A stretch of DNA of 64,000 nt. Source: Petrosia ficiformis. Its lineage: Eukaryota; Porifera; Demospongiae; Haplosclerida; Petrosiidae. A program made the position numbers and the translations under genes. Positions 11,101 through 26,100 of the stretch are shown piece after piece. Location: NCBI GenBank assembly GCA_947044365.1, contig OX345650.1:2306673-2370672 (forward strand), read 5' to 3'. Position 1 is the stretch's first letter, and every line of letters begins with the position of its first letter. The notes under the pieces were generated by a model that saw only the letters and a program-made list of their open reading frames with translations, did not search any database and was not told the origin of the DNA.

Positions 11101-14100
11101 GTAATTACAGTAAAGTGACCTTATAATTATTACAAGTGTATGGAAATGAAATCCACACTCTGTACTTTTTCAAATGGTCTTGGAGCCTGTACAAACTTCT
11201 AGTGTGGATTTTAAAATGGTGACTTCAAGATACATGTATGTGTATATAATGATGTGGTAAATAACATGAAACCTCAGTTTTGAATATAGATCACTCTTGG
11301 AACTATCAGACTATGACCTACAAGTTATATTGATTCAGCTATCGTTGTTAGCGGATTTCTATATTTGTATATAGTACTACATATATTTGTACATTGTACT
11401 ACATATATTTGTACATTGTACTACATATATTTGTACATTGTACTACATATATTTGTACATTGTACTACATATATTTGTACATTGTACTACATATAAACTT
11501 CCTCATTGTAATAATTATGTTATTATATAAATGTAATTATAATAATATTACAGAGTCCAATTCAAACAGAGTGGTTCATGATTGTGGTTCATGTTGTGGT
11601 TGTAGTCATACAAATGTAGTTATGTTGTATTTAACAACTATTTCATTCTGTTAACAAACTATAGTAATTACTAATTTTAATTTTGTAATTATAATTATAT
11701 TATGCTTACAATATCCTTCTTGTCATGCTGTTTTTGAAGTTGTAGGTCCGCTACTACTTCAAAAGGACTAAGTCAGCATTTTTCATTGTATTGTAATTAA
11801 ATAATTTCTTTTAGTTGTTTTATAATCGTTTTATAAATTAATCAAAGCAGCTAAAACGCATGTGACACATACACATGTATAATATATTATTATATACATG
11901 TAATAAATACATAAATATATACATTAACTCCCAATCATAGGGATGGCCCCGCAGGCCACATTAAAATATTCATTATAACGTACTCTAACAAAACACAAAT
12001 TATAATTACTTCAAGCATTATAAAAAATGTACATGTACATGTACATATACATTGTATATGTACTTAACCAACTATATTTGTGTATATTAATCCCAAGAAT
12101 GCAATAATTATTATTTGTTTATCAAATAACTAAATAGTGTTTCACTCCACAATAAAAAATAAACAACAGAAACAAGAGATTAATTGAATGTTTTTACTGA
12201 TCACATTGTTATTGCATCAATACATGTAATTACAATGCATATGTACATGATATACATGTAATTACAATGCATATGTACATGATATACATGTAATTACAAT
12301 GCATATGTACATGATATACATGTAATTACAATGCATATGTACATGATATACATGTAATTACAATGCATATGTACATGATATACATGTACATGTAATTACA
12401 ATGCATATGTACATGATATACATGTAATTACAATGCATATGTACATGATATACGTGTAATTACAATGCATATGTACATGATATACATGTACATGTAATTA
12501 CAATGCATATGTACATGATATACATGTAATTACAATGCATATGTACATGATATACGTGTAATTACAATGCATATGTACATGATATACATGTACATGTAAT
12601 TACAATGCATATGTACATGATATAATTTACAATTTTCACCATTTTAATCCTTAGCATTCAGAACATTCCAGCAGTGAAAGTATATCGCGCATTGAATCAA
12701 GATCTAGTACTCGCTCAACTGATTCCTTTGATGTTCTGCGTATGTCAACAGTTTTTGTTCAGTCTGTTACTCCTGGTGGATCTGGTGATGTAGCAGGACT
12801 ACAAGCAGGTGAATTAACAACTCAAAGATGTTTGTATTTATAATACTACTTATACTATGTTTGAACTAGTCCTTCATGAAACAGATTAAGTGATGATACA
12901 TATTACACAACTTACAGTAGGCATAGTAAATAAACATTGGCAATGAGTGCAATTAGGTGTGTCTACTAGCGGTGAAATTAGGTCATAATATCCAGCAGTT
13001 GACTCACTAATTTCACACCTTTGGCACACACAAGTGTTGTTTTAGTTAACTATAACTATAACTAAAACCCCTTTTAGTAAAGTGGTGTGACTTTTAGTTA
13101 ATTAAACTATAACTGAATTGCTAGTCCACTGTAATAACTATAACTAACTCAAATGAAAATTGTCCAATAATGGGCACTTTTAGTTAGTAAGCATAATATT
13201 ATTCAAAACTGAATGTGGTTATTATTGCTGTACTAAAACAACACTAATTTGTATGTCTACACACCAAATTCATGGGTTGTACGTTTATTTGTCATAAACG
13301 TTGTTTTTTTTTCAACTGATTGTTTTATTTCAGGGGATATAGTGTATTCACTGAATGGCCATAGTATTACTGGTAGCACTACTGAAGAACTTTCCACTAT
13401 CATTGATGAAAGGTATATTTAATAGTTTCAAGTCCGATTAATAATGTGCTCTATTGATGTACATGTACATGTATATACATTGAAATACGGAACATTAATT
13501 AGTAACTTTACTTATATAATAGTTATTTCATAACATGATCATTTCATGATGTGAAGTGCTATGACATATGACAGAAAATTTCCATATCATGGTGGCTCAG
13601 ATCTATATACTGTGCAGCTACATTATTGAGTGATGTCCAAGATTGCCATCAAAGACTAAGATCACTTTGATACTGATTGAACCCTAACCACAAGGGAACC
13701 CTAACGTACCCCTAACCCTACCCTAAATGAACCACTTAATGATATTCATGAGATTTTGATGGCAATGTTGGACATTAATAACATTATTGAGTAGAAAGAA
13801 ACAATGCATAGATAATATTCCCTAGGAGTGATGTGTGACTTGAAAAAATCTGTGATATCAATAATTAATATTCTGTCACATCAATAATCAATATTCCCTG
13901 ACCATAAAACACAAAATGCCTCTATACCTTGCAGTTTCCCTTTTGGTGAGAAGCATGACTTCTAATTTCCATATAATGTCAATACCAGCTACATGTATAA
14001 GTGAACTGTGATGTGTTTAACTGGTTCACCATGATAATTATAATGATTATTAAATAATGCTTTGTTTAGACTGGTGTCGTTTTTGTTCTATAACTATAAC

Positions 14101-17100
14101 TAAAACTCCTTTTAGTAAGGTATTATGACTTTTAGCTAATGAAACTACATGTATAACTAAACTAAAAGTATGATAAACTAGCCATACTATAACTATACAT
14201 GTCATTTTTGTCAAACTACATGTAAAACCACACTAGTCCAGACTCACTTCCTTTTTCAGTGATGCAATGATAAGAGATTTTACTGATATTCCGATAAACT
14301 GATAATTACTTTAGATATGTACTCACAACAGATCTGATATTATGTCTACCTACTGGTATTTGATTCCTCCAATTAAAATAACCATTTTCTCAATAATCAT
14401 AAAAGCTTGTTATGACATTATTAGTACATATTGGTTACATCTTTCAGAAATAACCAATACTGACACTAGAAATAATGCCAATACCAATGAGTCATGCATG
14501 ACCAATACCACATCAATAGCTATGTACATGTACATGTGGTTTCTTTTGTATTTTCATACATGTACATATAATTATATTCTATTCAGTTCTCGTAACCTGA
14601 TAGTATGGGTGTCACCTGAGAAACACGATGATTTATTATTTGTAAGTTGATTAATTTCAAGTTTATATTTAGATATTCTTGCCTTTGATGGAATTGATTA
14701 TAAATATTACTTTCTACATGTAAATTGTTTTAGTTAACTATAACTAAAACCCATTTTAGTAAGGCATTGTCACTTTTAGTTAACTACATGTATAACCATA
14801 ACTATATCGTAAATTACAAGTCTACTGCTATAACTAACTAAATTGAAAATGGCCAATGATGCTCACTTTTAGTTAGTTATAAAACTAAAACCCTTTTAGT
14901 ATGCCTAATATTATTTTAATTATTAATTTTAACTATAACTAAAAATGGTCATTATTGTCATACTAAACAACACTAAAAATTTGCTTGTGTCCCAAATATA
15001 GAAGAACTTGGAAGAGCAAGGACAAATAGACATGCATTTATTATACATGTATGTACAGTAATGTTTGTCCCTATAATACTTAATTATTATTATACTTTTT
15101 AACAAAGCTATATCCTCAATATGTGAATGGAGAATCTGGAGAATTTATTCGTGGCTCTAACGAAAAGATCACTGTAGCTGATATTTCTGTTAGAACTAGC
15201 AAACTCATTTTCCCATCTAATGACGACGACAATGAGGACTTAACTGAAGATCAAACATCTCGACTGGGTACATTGAAATATATTGGTAATCCTTTGAGAT
15301 CATCAAGCACTGATTACAACCATTTTGATGAATTAGGATCGGATTATATTCATGCTCTAGATACTTCCTCACCACTGCATGAAGGGAGTTCTAATTCTCT
15401 CAGTTCTGAAGTTGGTTTCCATTCTTCTTCAGATGACCTCCTTATCTCAGCATGTTTGGCAGACATTCCCTTAGACTCCAGTCCAGTGCAACAAAGAAAG
15501 CGTTTAGACATTGAGCGCATTTCGTCAGCTGGTTTGCCAAACAGGATACAAGAATTCAAACAGCAAGACTTGTCTGATACTTCAAACCAGTCAGTGTCTC
15601 AGGAATGGCTGTCAGAGCAGAACCATGTAATGAATGGAATAACATTTGAATGGTTTCCAGAAGCTGATGATAGACAGTACACTACCTCCCTTCCTGGTCC
15701 TTTAATGAACGAGTTTGTGTCTCCATCTACAGAACTTTCCTCAGGTAATGAGCAAAATTCTTTAAGTGGTACCACTACGTTGGCTCAAAAGCTCAAGCAA
15801 AAATTCAAAACCCTAACAGGCTCTTCATCAAATCATCGAAAACTTTCTAAATCGAATTCTCTTGGTATTACTCAGACTCGTTCTACATCAGCTCTTGATA
15901 GACTCAAAGTAGGAAGCTCTTCAGCCATTACTACTCAGAATCAAAGAAGTTATAGTACAGACCTGGGAAAAATCAAATTAAAACGTGTCTCTTTAGAAGC
16001 ACTGACTAAAGTGAACTCAGTTGAAAACAAACCAGGATTTAGTACTAGCCACCAGAAAACAGATTATAGTAATGAGAATACACGTCGCATATCTTTTCCT
16101 GTAGGAGATGAACAGATGATACCAACTTTTCAAATTAGTCCATCACTCGAACAGCTTTCATTTCCTACAACTGAACGTGCTATCTCATCTTCACTGATTA
16201 GCGATATTAGAACTAACCATTCAGGATCCTTCTCTCAAGTTCCAGCTGTTGCTTACCAACTCAGTGAAGAACAAGGGAAAAACCTCTCTGGAGAGAGTAC
16301 TGGATCAGTACAACGAAATCGAACGGGCGGTCGTTCATATCGCTCAGAAAGACGACGCCTACACCAGACCAAAACTTCTCGTGTTTCTATAACAGATATG
16401 GAAAGCCTAACAAAAACACCTTCACTGATTGGTAACCATTCCAATATCTCAACATCTTCAAGAAGAAATCAAGACCATAAATCCTACACAAGAATGACAC
16501 CAAGTAGGATAAATAATCGACAAAACTTCCAACATAAAAACAATTTCACAAAACCTAATACTGAAATATACGATAATACTGGTTTGGAATCTCGATGTTA
16601 TAATTCTTCATTTGAAGAAAGTCTTCATGTTTCTGCTATCAGCCCCACTGGAAGACCCGAACAGTTTGTGCAATCTCTCCACGTACCTTTAACCCGGAGC
16701 CACTCATTGAGCGAAACATCAGATGGTTCCGGAGGTAGTAGTCACAAACTAGTGTCTTCAATTAATGTGTCACAACCTTACCATAGTCAGCAACATAGAC
16801 CTCACAGTTCTGGTTGTAAGCAGTCAGTGAGAAAAACGCTATCGGTTCATCCAAATGTCTTGTATCATAGTTCAGCTTATAATGATAAAGGAAGAGGAAA
16901 TGAACATATATCAAGAATGGTAAGTGAGACATTTTATATACTTATGATTTATTGATGTACGTATTTTCTCTATTGTTTTGAATGAAAGTGTTCATATATT
17001 GATTAGTGAATTATCAAATAGAAGGTGTAAGAATTAATTATCATGTAGCCATGCCCATCTGTTGTATACTTGTGTAAGAATACTTCATTCAAATCTTCAG

Positions 17101-20100
17101 AGTGTAATTATTATCGTATGGTTACTCAACTAGTTTTTGTTTTAGATGACAAAAAGCCCAACATTCAATTATCAGTGAGCTAAGAAGTGTATGCCACTAT
17201 GCTGTAGTCTAGTGAGAATCCTTAGCACATCAAAATAACTACATGTACAATTCAATTATAGAACCCCTACCCTATACACTGCCTAGTGTAATACCATATA
17301 TATTCTACTTATTTTGCGCTGGCTTACATGTATATGAAGCATCAATCGAATCCTGATATTAATATGTGACATTAATACATTCACTGCACATGTGCAATGA
17401 GATGTAAACAGGAGTAAAAAGCAGGGTGGGGTATGATACTGTGGTTACAACTAGTTGTAAAGTCAGACAATGACAACAAAATTAGGACTTGACTTTATAT
17501 TTATAATATTTATAATGTGTAGTTTAATGTCATAAAGTTAATACACAATTATACTGTAACTCGATAATGAAGCTTGAAATTTGACATACACACAAAAAAA
17601 AACAGGAGGGGTAATTATATGAAAATGGTGCAGGTTAAAGGGGTTATTTGAAACTAAAGTTATGAACATTTTCTGAGGACATGGTGAATGTGAATGACCT
17701 TTAGTTTATAATAAATACTAACTACATGTATATGTACATGTAAATTAAATAACATTTTGTTAATTATTCATAATAATTATCAAACAAATACCTTCAGATT
17801 CAATAATTATACATGTACCAAATATTCAACTGTAGAAAATCTTACTATAAATTCGTATTCTTTCTATTCATCAGAGTGGTATTGCTTTTGATCATAACAA
17901 GAAGAAAGGAATGGATCATACAGAAAGATTTGTTGTGAGTTACATTATAATTAGGATATACACAAATGATGAACCAATATACACAATGCTATAAATATAT
18001 ACACAATGTTATAAATATATACACAATGTTATAAATATATACACAATGCTATAAATATATACACAATGCTATAAATATATACACAATGTTATAAATATAT
18101 ACACAATGTTATAAATATATACACAATGTTATAAATATATACACAATGTTATAAATATATACACAATGTTATAAATATATACACAATGTTATAAATATAT
18201 ACACAATGCTATAAATATATACACAATGCTATAAATATATATACAATGCTATAAAAGCAAATTAAATAGCATTGAGCTTGAGTTTACATCAGAGTTTTTG
18301 ATATGTTTTGAAGCATGGGCCAAATTAGCTCAACAATAGTTAGTGTGTGGGCCATTGGGAATACATCTTGAACCAATTAGCAAAGAGTTGGTGACAATAC
18401 AGTATAATCATAATTAACTGCACCATCTGGCCCAAAGAGAGAACTGTGCATTGCCAAATAAGAAGCTCTTTGGTTGCATCATATGAGCTTATCAGAAATA
18501 CCGGTTTACATTTATTTTACATTTTTCTTCTTCCATATACATGTATACCATGCCCATTTTGGCTCTTGTGTGTATAATTATCTCATTGTATAATTATTAG
18601 TTGTTAAATTAGTAATTATTATCATTCTTTAGTCTGTTTTTCATGGGCCAATTCACAAAAAGAAAGAACGTGATGTTAGTGGAAGAAAACCCTCTGATAG
18701 ATCCTGGCATTCATTATATGCTGCTATTCAAGGTCATTGGATGGTGTTCTATAAAAGTGTTCAAGATGCAATTGCTGTAAGTGTACATGTAAATATACAT
18801 GCCAGTTTTCTAAATTAATGTTGGAGAATTAACTTTAAATTAATGCATATGTTTTGTATTTAACAGTAAGAAATATTTTACATAATGCTTTGCTAATCTC
18901 ACCTCACAGAAAATAAATCTAATTAACAAAGCTGAAAGAGGAAAGTGAAAACTGTTTGTAGTCAGTGGCTCTGGGTTCGATTCCCAGTGACTACTAGCAT
19001 TTTCACCTTTTTTTAGCTTTATTAATTGGAATTTAGTGTTTATTAATATTTACATAATTACACGTACATTAACTAACTCTTGGTATATTTTTTACCATCC
19101 CAACAACGGTCTTGACACTAAAGTGATATCACAAAATTCTGTATAATGTGAACATCAACAAACTAAAATACAATATTACATGTACATGTAGTCACTTTAC
19201 TTATTGCCATTCCTACATAGAGAGTACTACTGTACTCTCTGATATCGTATAATGGTGCACATCAACAAACTAAAATACAATATTACATGTACTTACTTAC
19301 ATGTACAGGTATCATTCTGTGTGTTAGTGTTTTCATGTATTTTTTTAGACTAATCCTCTATCCAGTGAAGTTACTCTTGATATGCACCAGTGTGTGGTGA
19401 CAGTGTTGCCACATGGATCAAAACACAGGAAACATGTGTTTAGACTCTCATTTGTTGATGGATCAGAGTGTCTAATTCAGGTTAGAAATACAGTCTACAA
19501 CAGTACATGTATATACATGTACATGTACATGTATTGTATATGTACATGTAACATTCAGATACCTTTTCGTCCATGAACTTTATGACTATTTTCCTGCCAT
19601 CATTGTACATACAGTTGTGAAACTTAGTATATCTGTGCCAGTGCTCGGATTAGTTTTTGAAAGTGTCCAGCAGAAACATCTGGACAAAACAATATTTCAA
19701 CAGCAAATCGTGAATTCTGTCTTGGCAACCAGCACTGTGCCTATTTATGGCTTATGAAATATAGAAGTAACCCACTAGGCCATGACTGCTCTTGACTAAT
19801 AATTAACCTTGCTGTGAGGTTACAGTTTTGTCCAGTCAAATGTAATATTGTCTGGACAAAGAGCCAAAAGATTCAGAAAATGGCCAATTGGAGATTATTT
19901 CGAGCACTGTACACAGACTACACACACATACATGTACACACACCAGACATACATGTACAATGTACACACACCAGACATACATGTACATGTACAATGTACA
20001 ATGTATCCATTGTTTAGAATGCATATCACATTATCAGTACTAATAATTTTGCCACTTTTTTTTCTCACAGAGTGAAAATGAAGAATCTATGATGAGATGG

Positions 20101-23100
20101 ATGAGAATAATACATAATTTAAACAGAATGAGAACCAGAATGGGACCACCTCCAGTCCATGCACCCCAGCCTGTAAGCCATTCATACTATAGTCAATAAT
20201 TGTTGATCATAAAAGAATCACTTACATGTACATGTATGCGTGATCAAATTAATTGATTCTCAGACACTCTTCACTACACACCCTGATATAGTGGTGAACA
20301 TGTACTGCACCTTTTCTGTGGTTTCTTTATAAAGTAAATTTTAAAATACATGTATATGGCATAAAGCCAGAACAATGTTCACCTCAAAAAGATAACATGG
20401 CGCTCCCCCACACTTTAATCTTGCTTTCCTGTCCTTTAATCTTAATCTTTATGCTGAAGTACACTTGTTTACAACACTGATTGAACACTAATTGAACATT
20501 GTTGACCAAACATCATGTACCACTGATACATTCCTCTACCCTTAATATTTATCCTGGGGGAAACACTGTAATAAGTTCACTATCGTTTACACAAAAAGCG
20601 GATTAACATGACTGCTTTATCACTATAAGTATACTGGAAACATCATGTACTACTGATACATTCCTCTACCCTTAGTGTTTATCCTAGAGGAATACTGTAA
20701 GAAGTTTACTATTGTTTACACAAAAATCGGATTAACATGACTGCTTTATCACTATGACCATACCGGAAACCACATCCTGTAACAAACCAATTACTATAGT
20801 AAAAATGTACAAGATATATTAACATTTCAAGAATAGATTTGTCTTTTTAACTATTCTAATGTCTCTTTAGAGAGTAATTTCAGAGACTTTGTTGAGTGTT
20901 ACTTCCATTAGAATTATTATTTGTATCACTGTTTTCTAGAGCTTTTGTATTTTTGAACTATAGCATTTCAGCTTTATTTAGCGTAGAGCCACTGAGGTCA
21001 GAGTACACTGTATGTGGTGGCAAGTGTACATAAAGTACATCTTTGTATTGATAAGTGATATACATGTACATACACAGTGTATATATACACAGTGTACAGT
21101 GAGAGGTACACATAAGTCATCTATGCTATAATAATTGATAAGTGATATACATTGTACATGTACATGTACACAGTACGAAAGATGTCTATGAATTAATAAG
21201 AGATGTACATGTACATGTACACAGTACAAAAGATGTGGATAAGATATGTACATGTACACAGTACAAAAGACATCTATGTTATAATAATTGATAAGTGATA
21301 TACATTGTACATGTACATGTACACAGTACGAAAGATGTCTATGAATTAATAAGAGATGTACATGTACATGTACACAGTACAAAAGATGTGGATAAGATAT
21401 GTACACGTACACAGTACAAAAGACATCTATGTTATAATAATTGATAAGTGATATACATGTACATGTACACAGTACAAAAGACCTATAATATTGATAAGAT
21501 ATGTATATGTACATGTGATGGGAACACAAAAGTTGTCTATGCTACAATATTGATAAGTGATGTATATGTACATGTACATGTATATGTACATGTATATATA
21601 CATGTACACAGCATATTAACTTAATTATAAGCTGTATCATCATTATACAATGTGGGTTTCCATTTATTGCTTATTACTTTGTTATAGCGTGTTTCCACAC
21701 AAGAGGATGCACCTCAGAAAGTCAGTCCAGAGAAAAGAAAAATCCACAGGCTATACACTCCACAACCTCCTAATAGAAATAAAGGTTCATTCACACATTG
21801 TTATTATGCATGTGGTATCATTGGATGGCACATGTACATGTATATACATGTACACATGCACATGTACACATGTACATGTATATACATGTACATGTAAATG
21901 ACTGATCTCTCCACCCACATGTCAAATGTTCTTTATGTTGTTGTGTATACATGTGCTTTCCTTTGTTTTTAAATCTGATTCCCAAATATTCAAACTATGC
22001 CAATCTCTTTACATAATTACTATGTGTTGTACATATAGTTTACATACTTATTGCTTTTTCAGAGGATTTGTCACGTAGACAGCAACTTCTGGAGAAATTA
22101 ATACGCACTGTGAAAAAGAAAGACGCTAATGATGATACAGAGGTGCCTCCTTGTTATAACACATTTGGATTACCCCTTGAGGAATGTCCTGCTGCGTATT
22201 TGAATAAGGTACACAACTACGTCAATTTACATGTATTATAAGTATCAAGAATACATATACATGTACATGTACACTGTACATGTACACCTGTACATGTATA
22301 CATGTACATTTATACATGTACGTTGTGATGTAGCAACTGTATATGGAGGGATTTCAAGTTCCTGTAAAATAATAATCATGGGTTGAAGTACTTTTTATGG
22401 ACTTGTACAAGTAGGTACATGTAGATACATGTGCTATAAAATGTGTTGCATACAAGTACAAGCACTGCTTAGCAGGGTTGGGGCCGATTACAAAGACATG
22501 GATTACGATTACGATTACACCATGATTACTGAGACTGATTACGATTACAAATTACGGTCAATAAATGCTGATTACGATTACGATTACAAAACCATGATTA
22601 CAATTATGGTTACAATTACATACTTTTTTTTTCTTGGAAACAGGAAATGAACTATTAGATTTTAACTATTATATCTTATGATTTATGAACAATAACTATT
22701 ACATCTAATAAACATCAACTTTTCAAAAAGTTCATCATGGAGAAGGCACCTTTCAGTTCACTTACTTTATTCAATCAATACATAATTGTCAACAATAGAT
22801 TATGTATTAATTGAAGTAAGAATAAAAGAGCCCAGCTGCTTGTGAAATTATCAATAATCTTCAATGATTACAGACGATTATATATGATTACAGAGCATGG
22901 TTACGATTACGATTACGATTACACAAAAAGTGTAATCGATTACGATTACAGTCGTAATCGGCCCCAAGCCTGCTGCTTAGTAATATTATGGGGTCCATCG
23001 ACAACACATTTTACTGATACTTCAAATGCAATGTACTAAAAGAAGTGAAATGTTTGTAATGCTTATGACTTCATTGTAAGCTGAAATGTTTCTGAAATTT

Positions 23101-26100
23101 ATGTAAATCCAATAGTAATGTACCGAATGTGAATTAAACCAATGAACTGATATTGACTTCAGATATCTACTGATACCGATCCGATATTACATGTACATGT
23201 ACATGTACCTTCTGATCTGACCCTTAATGAAAATGAGGATTTTCTCAATGCTTATGGTTATCAAAAATGCTTTAAAGGAAATTATAATCTATATAATAAT
23301 AATAACATTGTTGTCTGTCTGTCACAAATTCCTTCACAACAAAGACCCAGAAAATTAGACATTGACGTGTTTGCATTGACATGGCATAATAAAAGGAGGC
23401 GTTGACACTAAATTTGACATTTGTGAAGAAGCCTTGAGAAGAGATGAATGATAAATCAGTGACAGAATTAGACAGAGAGAGAAGAGCTTTGGAAACAGTA
23501 GTAGAAAGAAAGTCCAGGAGATTTTTGGATGAGATAGACATAGACAAACACGGACAAGACTAACTGATATAGAGAGATAAGCTCAGCTAACATCTGATAG
23601 AGATAGACATGACAAACACGGACAAGACTAACTGTTATAGAGAGAGAAGCTCAGCTAACATCTGATAGAGATAGACATGACCAACACGGACAAGACTAAC
23701 GAGGAGAATATTTGACATACTATAATTATGCAATAACCTTGGATTTGTTAAAAACGAGTAATTTTGGAGTCAAGAAGTTTGAGGTTGATATGATTCATTA
23801 GGCAATGAATGCATGAATGAGGAATTGTTTGATAAATTAATTACTTACTCATATCATGTTCTTTCCTCAGAAAATTCCATTACTGGTATGGGTCTGTATC
23901 CAAGAGTTAGAGAACAACTGGCTGGATACTGAGGGGATTTATCGTGTTGCTGGACCAATAGGTCAAGTGAAGAACCTAGCACAAGAGCTTAATAAAGGTC
24001 ATTACCATCTGCTGCAAGGACATTCGGATGCACATGTAATTACAAGCATATTGAAGAAATTCTTAAAAGAATTACCAAATCCACTTATACCAGGAGGTGA
24101 GAATTAATATATCTTTCAAGTTTTATTATTTTATACAGTTCACACTACATGTGTTCTAATCATCCCATACAGAATTAGAACTTGCTTGATTAAGAAAGTT
24201 CACAAATGTTGAATTGACCACACCCTCAAGAATCTGTAATTAGGTTTAAACGTTTTCGGCTGTATTAAACCTATCCCCAATAAACTCCATTACAGTATAA
24301 TGTTTTACAGACTGCACTAGAGTTGGGCAATGTGTTGATATTGTTATAGAATCGGGCTACGATTATCATATTGTCATAGTTTCTGGATTACAAATGTATC
24401 AATCTATCATAGCTTCAATATTGTAATCACTATCACACAATAATTATGAAAACATAACTATAATACTTGGAGTGATATAAAATCATTAAAATGATAACGT
24501 TATGGTCTTCCACAAGCTTTGTAGATATAGTATTTTTTTTTTTGAAAAGTCTTGAAGTGACAAAAGCAGTAAACTAAATATTATTATGATAAATTATGTT
24601 ATGGCCTTTAGGACCATCTCTTCCACCGGGTTTAATGTATATATATATTCTTGTGCCAAGTTATTATAAATCAGAACAGAGAAATTATGAACAACATCAT
24701 AAAAATTCTCTATCCAAATAATTATACACACATGTACACACACGTATGTGCCTAATTTTTGAAAAGGAACACTTTCCTGCTAAATACTTTTGATCAAAAG
24801 TTTACTTTTAATTACTCATCATTCCGCCATTTTGTACATGAAGTTAGGTATCTAATATCTAAGAAACATAGCTCTTCGTGGATACCAAATTTCATCGACT
24901 GTTTTTTAAATGGCAGAATAGCGAGTGACTGAAGGTACTGTAAGTCTTTGATCAAAATTATTTTGCAGGAAAGGGTCCCTTTTTAAAAATTATGTCACAG
25001 ACATGTATATCTGTTCATTAATATTTGATTAACATGATATCAAATATATTTCTTTCATAGATAAATATGACCAGTTTATTGCATGTGTTCGTGATCCTGA
25101 ATACTGGAGAAAAGTAGAATGGATGAAAGAGTTGATTGATGATCTTCCTTCTTCACATTACCAGACACTTGGATTTCTAATAAGACATCTCAAAAATGTT
25201 GAAGCTCAAAGTAATGTGAATAAGGTATTTTATTTATAAGTAAATAGAGTTCTGTAGGAATCATGCAGTATTGTTATCAGGTTGTATATATAATTAAGTT
25301 TTTTTTAATGTATTTACTGTATTGTACATGTACATGTCCATGTAAATCTGTTCACATTCATAATGACCTCAATATTAAATTATACCGTAACTATAGAGCT
25401 ACCTTTTCTTTTCATGAATAAATCAGATTTTGTTTTTTTTTTCCTCATCAGATGAATCAACATAATCTCTGTATAGTATTTGGTCCAACTGTGGTACGTA
25501 AAGAGGAAAATGATAGCCTCGTCAGTGACATGAATGCTGCCATCTCTATTGTTCAGTTAATGATGAACAATGTAAGTAGTCTACGTACATGTACATCATG
25601 TACATGCATAATTATATATCATTAAAAAAATATTTACACATTTATGTTCTAATAGTGGATAACAACATGCTTCTATTTGCTAGTTTAATTAGTTGTAAGT
25701 ATAATATTATAGTGAAATACTATTTTATGACCCACAGTGCCATCTCTTTCCTTGGGGTTTCTTGTATGTATATAATATATATATGTTAGTGTCACATATG
25801 CGTTGTATATGTAGTTAAGGAAGTTGCGTCATTCCGGGAGCCTTGCTCAATTAATGAGTGTGGTGTGTAAATGAACATGCACTCAAGCTACATGCAGAAT
25901 AGCAGGATGGACTCAGCTTAGGGAAACTGTAATTAATAGATGTTGTAGCTAAAATATATTACAAAAGAACTGTCAACAAGTAAGAAGAATTGAAAACAAG
26001 TGTATATAGAGAAAAAAACATCCCTATGATTGCTTTACAAATTTAAGTATCCCTATGACTGCTTTGTGGTTCAGTAATCATGGCTGACTTTATCATGCCT

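Noticed and set aside
12207..12625. CRISPR-like regularly spaced repeats
   Set aside because: The units are contiguous without unique spacers in a eukaryotic intron; it is a minisatellite.
15350..15559. Minus-strand open frames inside the large RhoGAP exon (also 16253-16444)
   Set aside because: Shadows of a 604-codon exon with consistent splicing.
20978..21609. Minus-strand open frames of 183 and 60 codons rich in Cys, His, Val and Tyr
   Set aside because: They reflect the GTACACAGTAC tandem satellite; no domain or splice context.
22429..23039. Plus-strand frames with repeated DYDYD residues
   Set aside because: Translation of the GATTAC repeats of the hAT MITE.
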